Shown here in pieces: positions 35,152 to 47,600 of a DNA stretch of 64,000 nucleotides. The translations under genes were made by a program, and so were the position numbers. Under the pieces are notes generated by a model that was not told the DNA's origin, did no database searches, and worked only from the letters and a program-made list of their open reading frames with translations. How positions within the stretch are numbered: the first letter of the stretch is position 1; each line of letters opens with the position of its first letter. This DNA is from Limnoperna fortunei (lineage: Eukaryota > Mollusca > Bivalvia > Mytilida > Modiolidae): positions 43,876,067-43,940,066 of the forward strand of contig OX104120.1 of the NCBI GenBank assembly GCA_944474755.1. The letters run 5' to 3'.

Positions 35152-37164
35152 TTATTAAAGAAATTAAAAGACCGTGTAAAACAATAATATACTTTATTTT
35201 TTTTTAATTTCAGTTCTGAGTATCGTGTTTTAAAATCTGAACTACAGAATTATTGTTAATTTTGTTAATTACAATAACCGAATACAATACAGGTCGTGTA
35301 TATGTCTTTGAAGTGTATTTATTACTTGTGTACATATGCGCAGGGACAATGTTCGTGGTGTACTCGAACCAGTAAAACTAAAAGAAGTCTGATTTTCAAA
35401 TTCCTTTATTCAAATTTATAATGGTTTATTTCGTTTTATGATGTAAAAACCTTATGGAATAAAGGAAAACCCTACCATGCAAGCTGGAGAAACCATGCTT
35501 CAGTGTTACTAACTGGCTGAATATGTATTGGCCCTTGTATTGATTCTAGGTTGGATGTATAGGTCCCGAGACCCGTAGGGTCCAGGGCCAATACGACTGA
35601 CCGATAATCGATAAAAAGTCAATCAATACAGACGCCAGTTCGTAAAAATTTTATTTAAATAAAGAAAAGTCGTTTCGCTAGCCTGTATGAACAGTCCGTA
35701 TGACTAGTCAATCTAACATATGCTGGAAGGAGTCACGAAATAGCTTACTGGTCCAGAAGACCGGAGGTGAGATAATATCGGGTAATACAACTTCCCGTAT
35801 GGCCCTGCGGTTTGAACGATAAAAAGTTATTAACCTTTTTATATTAGTACAGTGATCAAATATTAATCATCCCTATATTAATAAATTAGGGCCGATTTTA
35901 CGTATTATTTAATGATATATGTTCTACGATAGAAAAACGATTTACGTTTAACCTACGAACGCTGCACGAACTTCGTACGAACGATAAATGCCCGATATAC
36001 GAACGATAACATCGTTAACTTATGTTAGCACTCAAATTTGCAAATACAACATTTGGGGAAAGCTTTTGCAAAGGAGACGATTTGTATATTTATGTTAGAA
36101 ACCATAAACTTTAACTGTGTGTTGCCTAAAATTTCCACTTTCTTTTTACAGAGACACCGAAACTGTCAAACACAGTTATATTTGTATATACTCTATACTT
36201 TACTTACAACTGCTCACTGGACATATATCGAATGACGAAACGGCGCACTCGATTCAGTTTCATTGGATAAAGTGTGTCCGTTATTTGTTCTGTGGCACTT
36301 TGCCTTTCTATGGTATGATTTTAGAGTCAATGTAGACAATTAAAAATAAACACCTTTAAAATTTAGTGTTTGTCTGTAGAACAAAAGGGGTTGAAGATAA
36401 CCGTACAATCTATAACAGTAAATTTATTTGGTCCGTAGAAAAACCGCAAACTACTAGTAAGTGCATAAATATAGTTTTTACCAATTTTTTTTTAATTTTG
36501 TAGTTTTAGAGATATTTGCATATTTATCAGCACGTGCCGATTTTAGTATAGTTAATTACCGGTCACCTGTGTAATGTTTTCACTCAAACGAGAAGCAAAA
36601 ACAACACAACTGCACTTACTACATACAAGAAAGTTCCGATTTATTACATTATAAAATTACACAATATTAAAAATTTGATCTGGATTAACGTTAAACATCA
36701 AATGATGCAGCCCAATGTTTCATACACGTGAACTTTGATCAGTGAGGCGGGAGTACCTGTAACATAATTAACCACATGTGTCCTTCTTTAAATCGGAAGC
36801 GCCCCGTGGACATCAACAACTTCATGTTTACTGAATTAACTGATATTTTAAACAATAGAAAACAAACATGATTTGATTTTTTAAATTAAATATTGTATTT
36901 AAAATAGCTAAACATATTTATACTAACTATAATTGTAAAATTATTTTTTAACATAACTTAATAAATAAGCGATGTCATCATATTTTGTTTAACTTTGTTT
37001 GCAGAAAATATTATTATAAAAATGTAGAAGATAATCAAATTTCCAATAGATGTTTTTTGTTGAATTCCGAACATTTTCATAAAATAACTTGACATTTAGA
37101 AAATTAATCGACCGGTGTAACATCAATTCAAATAATAATTAAAAGGAGTTAAAACATTTTTAAT
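35152..37164. other. Interior of the CACTA element, unrecognised
   Basis: No frame longer than about 70 codons and no recognised domain. Around 35930-36010 there is a run rich in ACGAACGATAA-like phrases. Near the right end two diverged tandem segments (37060-37150 and 37195-37285) share GAATTCCGAA.ATTTTCATAAAA. Confidence 0.5.
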
Positions 37165-37683
37165 CGTAAAGTGTGCGAGAGATCAATTTCCAAATAGAGA
37201 TTTTTTTGTTTAATTCCGAATATTTTCATAAAAGAAATTAAAGTTTAAAATATAAATCGGCCGCTGTTAATAAATTAACGATAATAATTACCAGGCGTTG
37301 TGACAGTCATATTTTGTCTGATACAACGGAGAAAATGTCTGTGACAGACATTTTTTGACTGATACAACGGTAACGCCGTTGTAACAGACGATTTTCGACT
37401 GAGTCAACGGAAAAAATGACTGCGACAGACATTTTTTGACTGATACAACGGATACGCCGTTGTAACAGACATAAAATGACTGCGCCAACGGAAAAAATGT
37501 CTGTGACGGACAAAATATGTCTGTGACAGGCATAAAATGACTGTCACAGTAAAAATTATTGTCTGACACAACGTTTGCAGTCTTTTACAGACATTTTTGC
37601 AGTCATTTGCAGTCAATTTCAGTCAGTGACAGACGAAAAACGACTGCAACTGGTATTTACAGTCATTTTTTGAGCCAGTAGTG
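37165..37683 (-). repeat. Right terminal inverted repeat of the CACTA element
   Basis: Mirror of 31837-32352. The two arms differ at scattered positions, including GTAAT versus GCTTT-type changes near the GTTACAACGG dyads, so they are not a recent gene-converted pair. Confidence 0.9.
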
Positions 37684-38079
37684 TAACAATTCGTTTGTAG
37701 TGCGTTATATTGAAGCTCAAAGTTACTTCTTTGAAAGTTATCATTCTTCAAAAGACAATAAGTTTTTTTTGTGTAGCTTAATCTTATATTTATAAAAACT
37801 CAAATTTAAACAAGAATGATTTAAACCAAATTTGGTTTGCATAAACTTCAGATATGTTTTGGTACTTGTCGGAAATATCCTCCATCCAAGACGACAGCCT
37901 TATTAACAATAACTACATTTTTCAGCAAATGTGAACCGCAGTAAGATTTAAAAGATAAATATAATTGATAATGTTTACAGAAGTGTTATAATTTGTACTA
38001 ATTAAGGAGCAGTTTGCACCGTTGTTATTCATTAAAACAAGCTGTTTTGCTCATTAAAAAAGCATTTACAGATTTCTAA

Positions 38080-38215
38080 AGTAAGTGAATTGTAGATGCT
38101 ACAAAAGGTTTCCTTTTTGGTCCAGCTGATTAGTTTGTTTACTTACACTGAATATATCTGGAATACTGCTCACTGGTAGGTAAGCAAAAATTTAATCAAC
38201 ACAATGCCTTTACAC
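38080..38215 (+). repeat. AATC-repeat remnant in the third DHRS7 unit
   Basis: GTAGATGCTACAAAAGGTTTCC and GGAATACTGCTCACTGGTAGG match 27830-27960 in gene B intron 6 and, less well, the copies at 34.4 and 60.3 kb. Confidence 0.6.
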
Positions 38216-38283
38216 ACTTCTCATAATATCCCAGTGAAGTTTTCTTTGGAATTTGTATTTGGAATCAGCAGGACTACCCTTAT

Positions 38284-38716
38284 AAATAAATAAAAAGACT
38301 GTAGTTAGGATTTCTGTGAATCAAGAACTATGTATAGCATATCTGACATCGTAGTCTCCAGCAATTGGTAATTTGTAAGTATATTTTGCAACATAATACT
38401 TGCAAAACTAATGTGTATCTAACGCAAATACAATTAAAATTAAAAAAATGTTTTTTTAGACATTTTGAAGTCGCGTTCGTGTTAAACTAGAATGAGGAAT
38501 TTGGTGGTGTTAAAATGAAAACAATATGTCAGTACCTTTAATATACTTCATTTACATGTCTTTTGATGTGAGTTTTGATAAAAAAAAATCATAGCTTTTT
38601 TTATAAACAACATGCTATTATTGTTTCTTTGCAGGTTGTTCCAGGTATATAAGCCGGTTTTGGTAACCAAGAAAACCAAATTGATTCATGTTAAAACCTT
38701 ACATTGTTACACATGA
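38284..38716 (+). pseudogene. 3' end of a third DHRS7-like gene (truncated exons 7 and 8)
   Basis: 38284-38374 matches the second half of exon 7 of gene B ([10 protein letters not shown] region) with its donor, but opens abruptly after intron-type sequence and has TAG in place of the Tyr codon after LTS. 38635-38716 matches exon 8 with an intact acceptor. The normal stop is lost, so the frame would run on to TGA at 38714-38716. Upstream intron homology (37990-38280 with 27760-28046) jumps straight into exon 7, showing a deletion of about 530 bases relative to gene B. Exons 1-6 were not found. Confidence 0.88.
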
Positions 38717-41700
38717 AAATGTTTATAAATGTCTGGAATACATCTTGTTTGTAGTGGTGTAAAAATCATAAAATGTTGCTTTAATTAATTATTGCTTAAT
38801 CATCAATTTAACCTCCTATTTTGTCTAACATATTATTTGCATTACAAGTTTAGATTTCCTGAAAAATTTGATTACTTTAGAAATTAATTCTTAATATAAA
38901 TACACAAATTTGTGGAAGTAATCAGTTTTGTAGTATTGCACAAAAGGCAAACTAAAATCATGCATAAATTCAATTTTCTGTTTTTCTCATTTTAATTTCA
39001 ATGGTGTATTTGCGATAAACGTAGGTAGCTAATTATCGAGAATTCAATACAAGCAGATAATCTAATTAGCGAAACGTAAAATTGCTAACATTTTTGTCTT
39101 TGTTTTTAAGAAGTTCTGTTATAAAAAAATCCACCTCATACGTATAGAGAAACAAGTTTTTATAAAGAGGAGCGCAGTTGATACTAATTGATATGACGAC
39201 AGTCTGTTGAAAACCCGTCCACCAAACACGACACATACGTCATCAATCAGAAAGACAAGCATTCACAAGATACGCTTTGTCTGATTTAAAACCAGATATT
39301 TGTATCTAGGTTTGCCATTCTTTTTTTTAAACAAAGTTGAAGAAATCTTAATTGTTATTTTACAATTATGATGCCTGGAAGTATAAAGGGTTGAAACATC
39401 AAATGTTCGAAGTCTGTTGCTTGACGCGAGTGACATAGGCGCAAGGTTCTTCAATAGATCTTCAGAACTTCTTATTCTGCGCATTTGGTTCACGCCACCT
39501 AAAGAGTATCTTGTTTCACAATAATATCTGAAACCTGCTTTTAACTGCTAACAAAATAGATGTTAAAAGTTTGTTAAAGAGGTTTAGTGAAGCAATCAGC
39601 AAACCCAACAATATAACGTTGCTTATAAGAATTTGTGTAACTTAGGAATACAGTAGAACATGGAAAATATATTTACTCAACTGTTGTCGACATGCCAACG
39701 GAATACACAATGGGTCTATGATTATCCAGGATCTTTTGTTTTTTAAGTAGGGTCGCGTTATATCTTGGGTAGCCAACTAAATGGTCCAATTACAATACTT
39801 TAAACAAGCTGTTAATGTAAATGTAACAACATATTTGTCATAGAGGTGAGACAAGTGCTTTACGAAACGATGGTCTTTGACGACAGATTGAACAGAAGTG
39901 CCTATAGACCGTTTAGTGTTTTAATTCCTCTTTGTATTAACAACCTAACCGACTTTACCCATTCGGAAAGATAATCCACATCCTCCTCAGGTACCTGGCA
40001 TCATTTATACATCTAGGCTGACAGTATGTTGGTCCTTTACCTAACACATTTCTTAGAGAAGTTGTATTAATTATGTTAATGTTACCAGTATAACATGGCC
40101 AGCTGAATTATATTGAAATGGTGAATTTGCTCAAATACAGGCGGAAGATTTAAACTTGAAGTCTTCCATATTCAAATCATGCAATACACGCCTATAGTTT
40201 TTGGTTGCAATTGGAGTAGTATAAGAAATATCAAATACGGAACTGATCTGTTTGAAAAACCTTTGCTGTGTAAAGGTGAGTCATATATAGGCTAACTACT
40301 TATCGCACTTATATGATATATTTTCAAACTCCAGGAAGGCTATTACTTTTGAGGTTTGTCAATATCGAATAAACACGTGTTTAAATTGTATATCCTGTAC
40401 AAAGTGTAAATATGGACTAATTTCAATTAACTAATTTAAAGGCCATCAAATTAAATAAAATCGCGTTTTACATTGGGGCGATTTTGAGGTATGAAATTAA
40501 ATAATTGTAGTTAGTCCCCAGCAAAATATTTAGCGTAAGTGTTGCTTATTAATCAAAATGTCGTCGCTAAACAATGTATAATATAATTTACTTCAATTGA
40601 TAGTAATTTAAAATTGTATATATATTGTTAGTGCAAAGCAAATCCGTCCTTGTGAACGTTTTCAATATAAAGTGTTCATTAAAAAGTATTTGTCAATTTC
40701 AAGCCGACACCGATGTGTTTCAAATTTGTAAAATGACGACAGTCATATTATCTTTTTAATTTATCAAGAAATTTGCGATTTAGATTTTTATATCAATGAT
40801 ACATTTTTTTTCATTCATAGACAGAAAACTAACGACAAACGAAATAATCTCTTGAAAACCGTGAACAGCAGATTATTTGTGCACGTGACTTGTGAATATT
40901 TATATTCAAGGTCACATAAAAATATTGTCAAAATACACCTTCATATTAGATTGTAAACCTGTGTTAACACACGTTATTGTTACTGTGCGTTCATCGTGTA
41001 TTATTCTTCCGGAATACTCCCGTCAGGTAAAATAAATCTACCTGATATCAGAAAACATTACATTTTACTGTTATTAAATTGATCTCCCGGATATGTGACA
41101 TCAATGTTTTGAATTTATTTTCGCCCGAGTAAATTTCTTTGATAGTTTATCAATATTTTAAGAAGATAGTAAGTAATAATTCTGATATCACATACATTGA
41201 TAACTATGTTGTAACAACGTATATTGGTGCATTTAAAAAAAATTATTTCATTTAATTGTTAACGTATTTGTCCTATTAGAATAGAAATATAAGTTAGAAT
41301 GTAACAAGATATTTTCAGATAGAACTGAAAAAAACAAACTCTAAATGTCTTTTTTTTTTGCATTCTATACATGCCAATCAAAAACTAACTTTTATTCACG
41401 ACTTGGTTAGGGTATATCCCGATGTCGATTGTAAATAAAATAAACTAAACGGATGTGTTGCATAGACTATGTGAAAATCCGTGTATTTTGTACAGTATTG
41501 TTAATAGTTTGTTATTACCGCGTTATTTATTAGTTTCGTTACGTTCTTCACACTCAAGAATGAGTAAAAATGAATACTGCCAAACACTTGCTTCTTTCAA
41601 GAAATTTTATTAGTTGATATTTTGAAGGATTGACGTCATACGAAAGTCTTCTAGCCTGGGAATTTCTTAGCTTAGTTTGTCTGGGTTTCGGGGAAACATG

Positions 41701-44618
41701 TGGACACAAAAACCCTGACTTGTGAGGATGTGAGTTTTGCCTTATTTTCATTAGTTTTATTCAATGCCTGGTTGTGCCTTATCGATTTGTTTTTTTCATA
41801 TTGTGATTATTGCATTATCATTAGCCAGAATGTTAAGAGGCTGTTTAGTGTGACAATTGGTGGACAGTAAAAGTGAAACTGAACCATGGTTAGACAAAAG
41901 TCACATTACTGATAAAGGTCACAGTAGTTCAAGGATTAAGCAAATAAAAACGAATACATTAAACATTTAAGTATAAAGTATATCAAAAGCTTTATACTGT
42001 CGTTGAATGGTTCTTCGTTACAGTAGTTTATTCATAATAAATCTCCCCTTTTTCTGTTGTCGCATTCTACATTTTAACTCCTAATTGTACGTATTTCTTA
42101 TTCTGCAATAGGATATGAAGATTAATCATGCGAGTTCTATTTGGTCCTACAGTCACAAAGTCATGCTGGTGAAATGAATTATGAGGATTCTTTTGCTTCC
42201 ATCTGTACGTGTTGAATTTGTCATGAAATATAAAGCCTAAAGACGCATTTTGTGCAAAGATATATGTTGTTTACTAGGTAATTGCGATTATTTCGCATAG
42301 ATAATCTTCTACCATTTTTCTAAAACACCATAATTTTAGATAACAAAAACTGATCGGATCTAACTAGGATATCTCATCCCAATACATGCTTTCTTATTCT
42401 TCATAGTATCGCTGGTTAGTATACGAAACCGCCATGCACTTTTATCCATTATCAAATCTGTTTGTATTTTCATCAAAGTACTATATGGAGTGAGATCCGG
42501 CAACTTAACAGGTTTAAGTTGTACGCCTTATTTTTGTTAATTTGAAACATAGTTATTATCATAAAGATATAACACTGGATCAGATACAAGTTATCACAAC
42601 TTATATTATCCATTTATTTTAATACAATTAATGCTACATAATATTAATGGTAAATACACACTTCAGCAAATTATTTAATAATAGGTTATATAAATTATGA
42701 ATGAAAAATAAGTGTCATGCAATATCTAAAAACAATTTACACTTCAAATTAATTTTCAAAAAAAACCAAAGAAGGGGCCATGTCTAAGAAACATTAAAAA
42801 GGTACTTAAAAAGGGAAGATACAAACGGAAGATGATAAGGAGAAGAGAAGAAAAAATAAAGTTATTGTTCCGCCTTTATATACCAGAGTTGTGAAATCAA
42901 GCTTGAACTGGAACTATTCTAACCTTGATTGACATGGGAGCCACTGGTCCCGCAAAGGGTCAATCGTTTTCACTTATCACACTAGTTTTCTTCCTTATAA
43001 CAGCTAGACGCTACGATAAAGCAAGACAAATGACCGAATTCGTCAATTCTTAATGTTTTTTTAATATGAATCAAATTTCGTACAAAAAGACTTAACCTTA
43101 ACTTCATTTGGATATCACTTGACTAACCCATTCTCTACATTTGTTTAAACAGACATAGTGACCCAACCTCTTGCTTAAATCTAATCATGGAAAGTATTAC
43201 AGCCTTATTGGTACACCCACGAGTCCATCAAATTCTTTTATCTAAACTATTCATAAATTACATGAGATTAAAAAAAATGATTTATGAATTTTTAATCCAT
43301 GTTATTTCTGTCAATTTACTGTATTGCTTTACAACTTCTAAGCTTATTTGATCAATTTATAAATAAAGATCACAAACTGAAATTGCACAGAAAATATCCG
43401 AGTGTTCTATTTTCAAAGTTTGCATCACATTTTATTAAACACTCTATTGCCAAAAGTGTTGTATATCTGTTTGATTTGTTAGACTATTATTTTGTTATAT
43501 TCATATGGTTTTTTAGCATCAACAAAAGCCCCAGCACGATATGTGCTGCAAATCCCACTAGCGTTCGTTGACATTTATACTGGATATAGAAAGCTTACGA
43601 TAAGGGAATATTGTGTTATTTGTAAAGGTTATGAGTATACGCATCCCATGTTTTCACATTCTGTCTGCTTCATCAATGCCTAATATAATTGTATATGTAA
43701 TACCAAATTTAAAATGGTTATTAGAACCACTTAAGTGTCAGTAGATCTATTTCGAATGAATATGTTATATTAGGCTTCTTAACAATAAGTGGCATTTGTA
43801 CGAAAATCAGCTTTAAATAAATACAGACACGTTAGTTTGTCTTTTGTGTGTTTTGATAGTTGGATTTTCCGCCCATAATAGCTGCTTTTCAGGTTTGTTT
43901 TTGCAGAACAATAATTATTCAAGCATTCAGTCTCTAATACAAAATAAAATTAAAAATTCTGCCTTTTTTACCTTTGGTATATTTAATGTTAGAGAATGGT
44001 ATATATTTTTCAGTATTATGTTAGCATATAATACTGTTATGCAAATTTAAATTTCAGTTTAAAATGCTTTTGGCACTAACGAATTTTATGTCATCGATAT
44101 ACTAACGCTGCATTGTTACTATTAATTTTTACAAATACTAATTATAATAATATATAATAAACTCGATAAATAGTAAAGTTTATTAATATTTCAAGTATCA
44201 TGTTATCCAACGAACTCCTCCGACTTATTTCGCTGTTTTTGTGCAATGCAATACTCTTATTAATTCCATTGATTTATTTTCAATCCAAAGGACTTGATTT
44301 CTTCGTCATATTGTCTATATATGCATGAAATGGGATTTTTAGGTTAGTACTATTAATGAGTTCTTCGATAAATGAGTGATTAAGGTGGTCAATCATATAA
44401 TGAGTGCGCCGTATTAATTAAGATTCACTACCTAGTGCTACTCCACATTTACATTAACAATCTTTAATCATTATTTTGAACCCTTGATGAAAGAGAAGAG
44501 CAACCATGTGTTACATGATTTAACTACTAGATCTTGACGTGAGTTTATATTTGCTATATGCTGGGTGTTTTGTTTACCTGTACATAAACAGGAGACAAGG
44601 AAGTAAGCCAATAACAAA
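38717..44618. other. Intergenic stretch without recognised genes
   Basis: AT-rich DNA with only short open frames (for example around 39263-39493, 41554-41751 and 43299-44050), none with a signature I recognise. It should contain the promoter of the CD225 gene. No TATA box or core element was assigned with confidence. Confidence 0.5.
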
Positions 44619-47600
44619 ATGGCGACAGGTTTGTTTATTCGTTCTGTTTTTAAAAAGATACGTAATCAAATCACTTGAAGACATAACATAATAATGTAAC
44701 ATTCATATCGCGTAGAGTATATACTTTATAATAATTAATATTATAATCTTCATACCTTTATGCAATGGTTTTGTTTAACATTTTATGGATGTCTATTGCA
44801 TTTTCTTGTAATAAATTTCATTAACATGACCCAATTATTGGTATTATTAATATAGTTCTAGTATTGTTATAATTTTAAACCTTTATATATCGATTTAGAA
44901 AAAAGTTAGAGAATATTGTTTTGAAATTATAAGAACGGATTTATGAGAGACTACATGCTGTTATTCTGCATGATTTTGAGTTGCTACTCTTGATTCCGCT
45001 TGAGCCTGATTTTCACCTTGAGTAAAAATTTGATTTATTTTGTTCTATTGTACAGTTTTTTGCCAAACAGGTAATAAATCGGTCTAATTTAGCTCTCCAT
45101 ATAGAGTAAATTTAGAGTCGTTTTAATTTGTCTCTGATGATAATGGATGATATTCAGTAGTAAGTTATCATTCAACGAAATATAAGTACAATCTTCCCAT
45201 GTAATCACTAACATTGAAGTCGTCAGCGACTATTTCATAGTATGTTTATTTAGCAGTAACATGTTATTCAAATTTTCATTTAACACTCTTTAGTTTTTCC
45301 AACTGGATAAATTTGTCTCAAATAAGTTGCTTCACCTGTGCCACAGCTAGGTTACGAAATTCATCTGATTAATGATTCAACACATCCTGTTTGGGAAGGT
45401 GTAATCGACTTCATCTTTAAATGTCAAGGATTTTCAATAATAAATATGCTTTAGAAAAGGGTTAGCGAATATTGTATTGAAATTATAAAAATGGATTTGA
45501 TGTGTGATTGCAAGCTTTTAGTTTGCATAATTTTAAGCTGCTACTAAAGACTCACTTGAGCCTTATTTTCTTCTTGAGTATTTATTTATTTTGTTTTGTA
45601 GTAAAGTGTTTTGTTAACAGGTACAAAATCGGTCTTATTGAGTTTCCCTTATGGAGTAAATGTTTAGAGTAGTTTAATTTGTCTCTGATAATAACGATTA
45701 AGTGATATTGAGTCGTTACAAGTATGGGGAGTTACATAGGACGGACAAATCAACTTTCGTGCGCGAACATGAACTTATTGACATCTATACACGATGTTTA
45801 ACTTGAAAGGATGGTCAGCAAGCAGGCTTCCTGTAATATAAGATAATAATCCTCTGCGTACGAGAAGCTTTCTCTTCCCGCAACCTGAACATTCTGACCA
45901 GTTGTGTGCATTTGGGCAATATGGACACATCCCATTAGTAAGTACTTCTATCCAGTATATTAAATAAACTAGTAACAATAAAATAGCTTAATTTTTGTGG
46001 AGTTAGTAAAACTCATTTCAAATACACTTAAACATATTCTTCATATACAGGTTATGAATACCAACCCACGACTCACAACGATAACGCAATCTTTTATCCA
46101 CCTACAACGGAGTTGCAATTAAACAATCAATCGCCTTCGCAACAGGTACACCAGTTTATACAGCTAAACCCCCAAGGCTTCTTTCAACAAAATCAAGACA
46201 CAGTGGAAGGATATGCACAGCACGCACCTCAAGTATTTAACAATAATCCTATAAATTATAGTAAACCACCTCCTGCATTCGGCAATATTTCTACAGGATA
46301 TGCAAAACCTGCGCCAAGAGTAGTCAGTTATCCTCCAAGGAGGTATGAGGACAGTCGACCCATATCTCCACTTACAATGACGTCACCAGCAACTAATGTC
46401 ATAGTATGTTTAAATTTAGCAGTCACCCGATATTCCATGAGTCGTTTGCAACCTTTCTGTTTTTCAGAAACTGATAAACTTGTCTTAAATAAGTTGTTTT
46501 AAATGTACCTCAGCTATGTTACGTAATTCATCCGATTAATAATTCAATACATCCTGTCTGGGAAGGTGCAATCGACTTCATATTTGAATGTCAAGGATTT
46601 TCAATGATAAATGTGCTTTGACACAATGAGGTCTTTCATATATAATCTTACGTGATGTAGTCATATATGGCTATCCGTACATTCCATCTATGTACTTTTT
46701 AGTTCTATACGCTGCATCACATTGTCTGGTTGGTTTATTTGTTTTTTAATTTGTTTTTATGAATTTGTTCCGTATTTCGCATGTTCTTCATTTTCTTCTG
46801 CACCACATATCAATTTTAAAAAGTAGAAATAGACAGAATAAGGTATACGATTTATAATTAAAATATTACAAACAATGATCAATTTAAGTAAACGACGAAA
46901 TTTTAAGGTTAAAGTCTAATAGTGTATCGGCCCTTACATACGTCAAAAGAGAGGAGATCACATAGGTAACCAAAATAAATTGTAGCTATCGTTGGAAGCG
47001 TTTAAGCATGACGGCTAAGGTTGTTTTCAGAATGCAATACCTTTTCTGTTGCAGGATAGTCAGCCACAAGTTCAATTGAATGAAAACGATGTGCCGTACA
47101 GTTACATGGTGCCTGCCTGGTTTGCCTGTTTTTGCTGTTGCTGGATTGTTGGAATTGCCGCTATTATATTTGCTTCTAGGGTTGGTATTATCTAGTCTCA
47201 TGTCAGTGTAGTCTTATATTATTACTATACTTTTTAAACTCTTTTTCATTTCAAATATTTTTTGTAAACTGAATCAAATGTTCTTTTACGTTGTATTAAC
47301 TTCTAAAACAATTATTCTTTTTTGCATGTTAAAAAAAGCATGTTAAAACATGGTACTCTAAAACAATGTACGCTCCATGGAAAGCGGCCAGCTATCCTGT
47401 TACAAAATGTATCTGCCGCATGGTTACACATTTTGGCTATATTATTGAAAATTGTCATTTAGTAATTTTAATAAAACGGCATGTGAACATTAGCATACTA
47501 ATTGACACAATAAATATACCCGACCTTAATTGTAATTTTGAAAAGGAAAAATTAAAATGCAATGAAATGAATGACGAAGAAGCCTAATAATGTGTTTTCG

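Larger units (their letters stand above)
31837..37683. mobile_element. 5.85-kb CACTA-terminated DNA transposon (nonautonomous, composite)
   Basis: Ends are CACTACTGGCT.. and ..AGCCAGTAGTG, flanked by TAA on both sides (31834-31836 and 37684-37686). CACTA termini with 3-bp duplications are the mark of the CACTA/EnSpm superfamily. Removing the element joins ATAACAAGTAA to CAATTCGTTTGTAGTGCG, which resembles the uninterrupted sequence in gene B intron 6 at 28335-28365 (TTTAACAAGTAGAAAGGC..GTAGTGTG). No transposase frame was found. The interior holds a MULE-like element, an AATC repeat, a SINE and unrecognised DNA. Confidence 0.85.

Noticed and set aside
43299..44050. Three overlapping frames of 63-90 codons upstream of the CD225 gene
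   Set aside because: Low-complexity hydrophobic and aromatic composition typical of AT-rich DNA, no recognised domain and no splice structure.
45775..45978. Minus-strand frame with CPYCPNAHNWSEC and CSGCGKRK, zinc-knuckle-like
   Set aside because: Spacing does not fit the CCHC pattern (one residue short). It lies in a CD225 intron with no neighbouring retroelement frame, so probably chance or an unrecognisable fragment.
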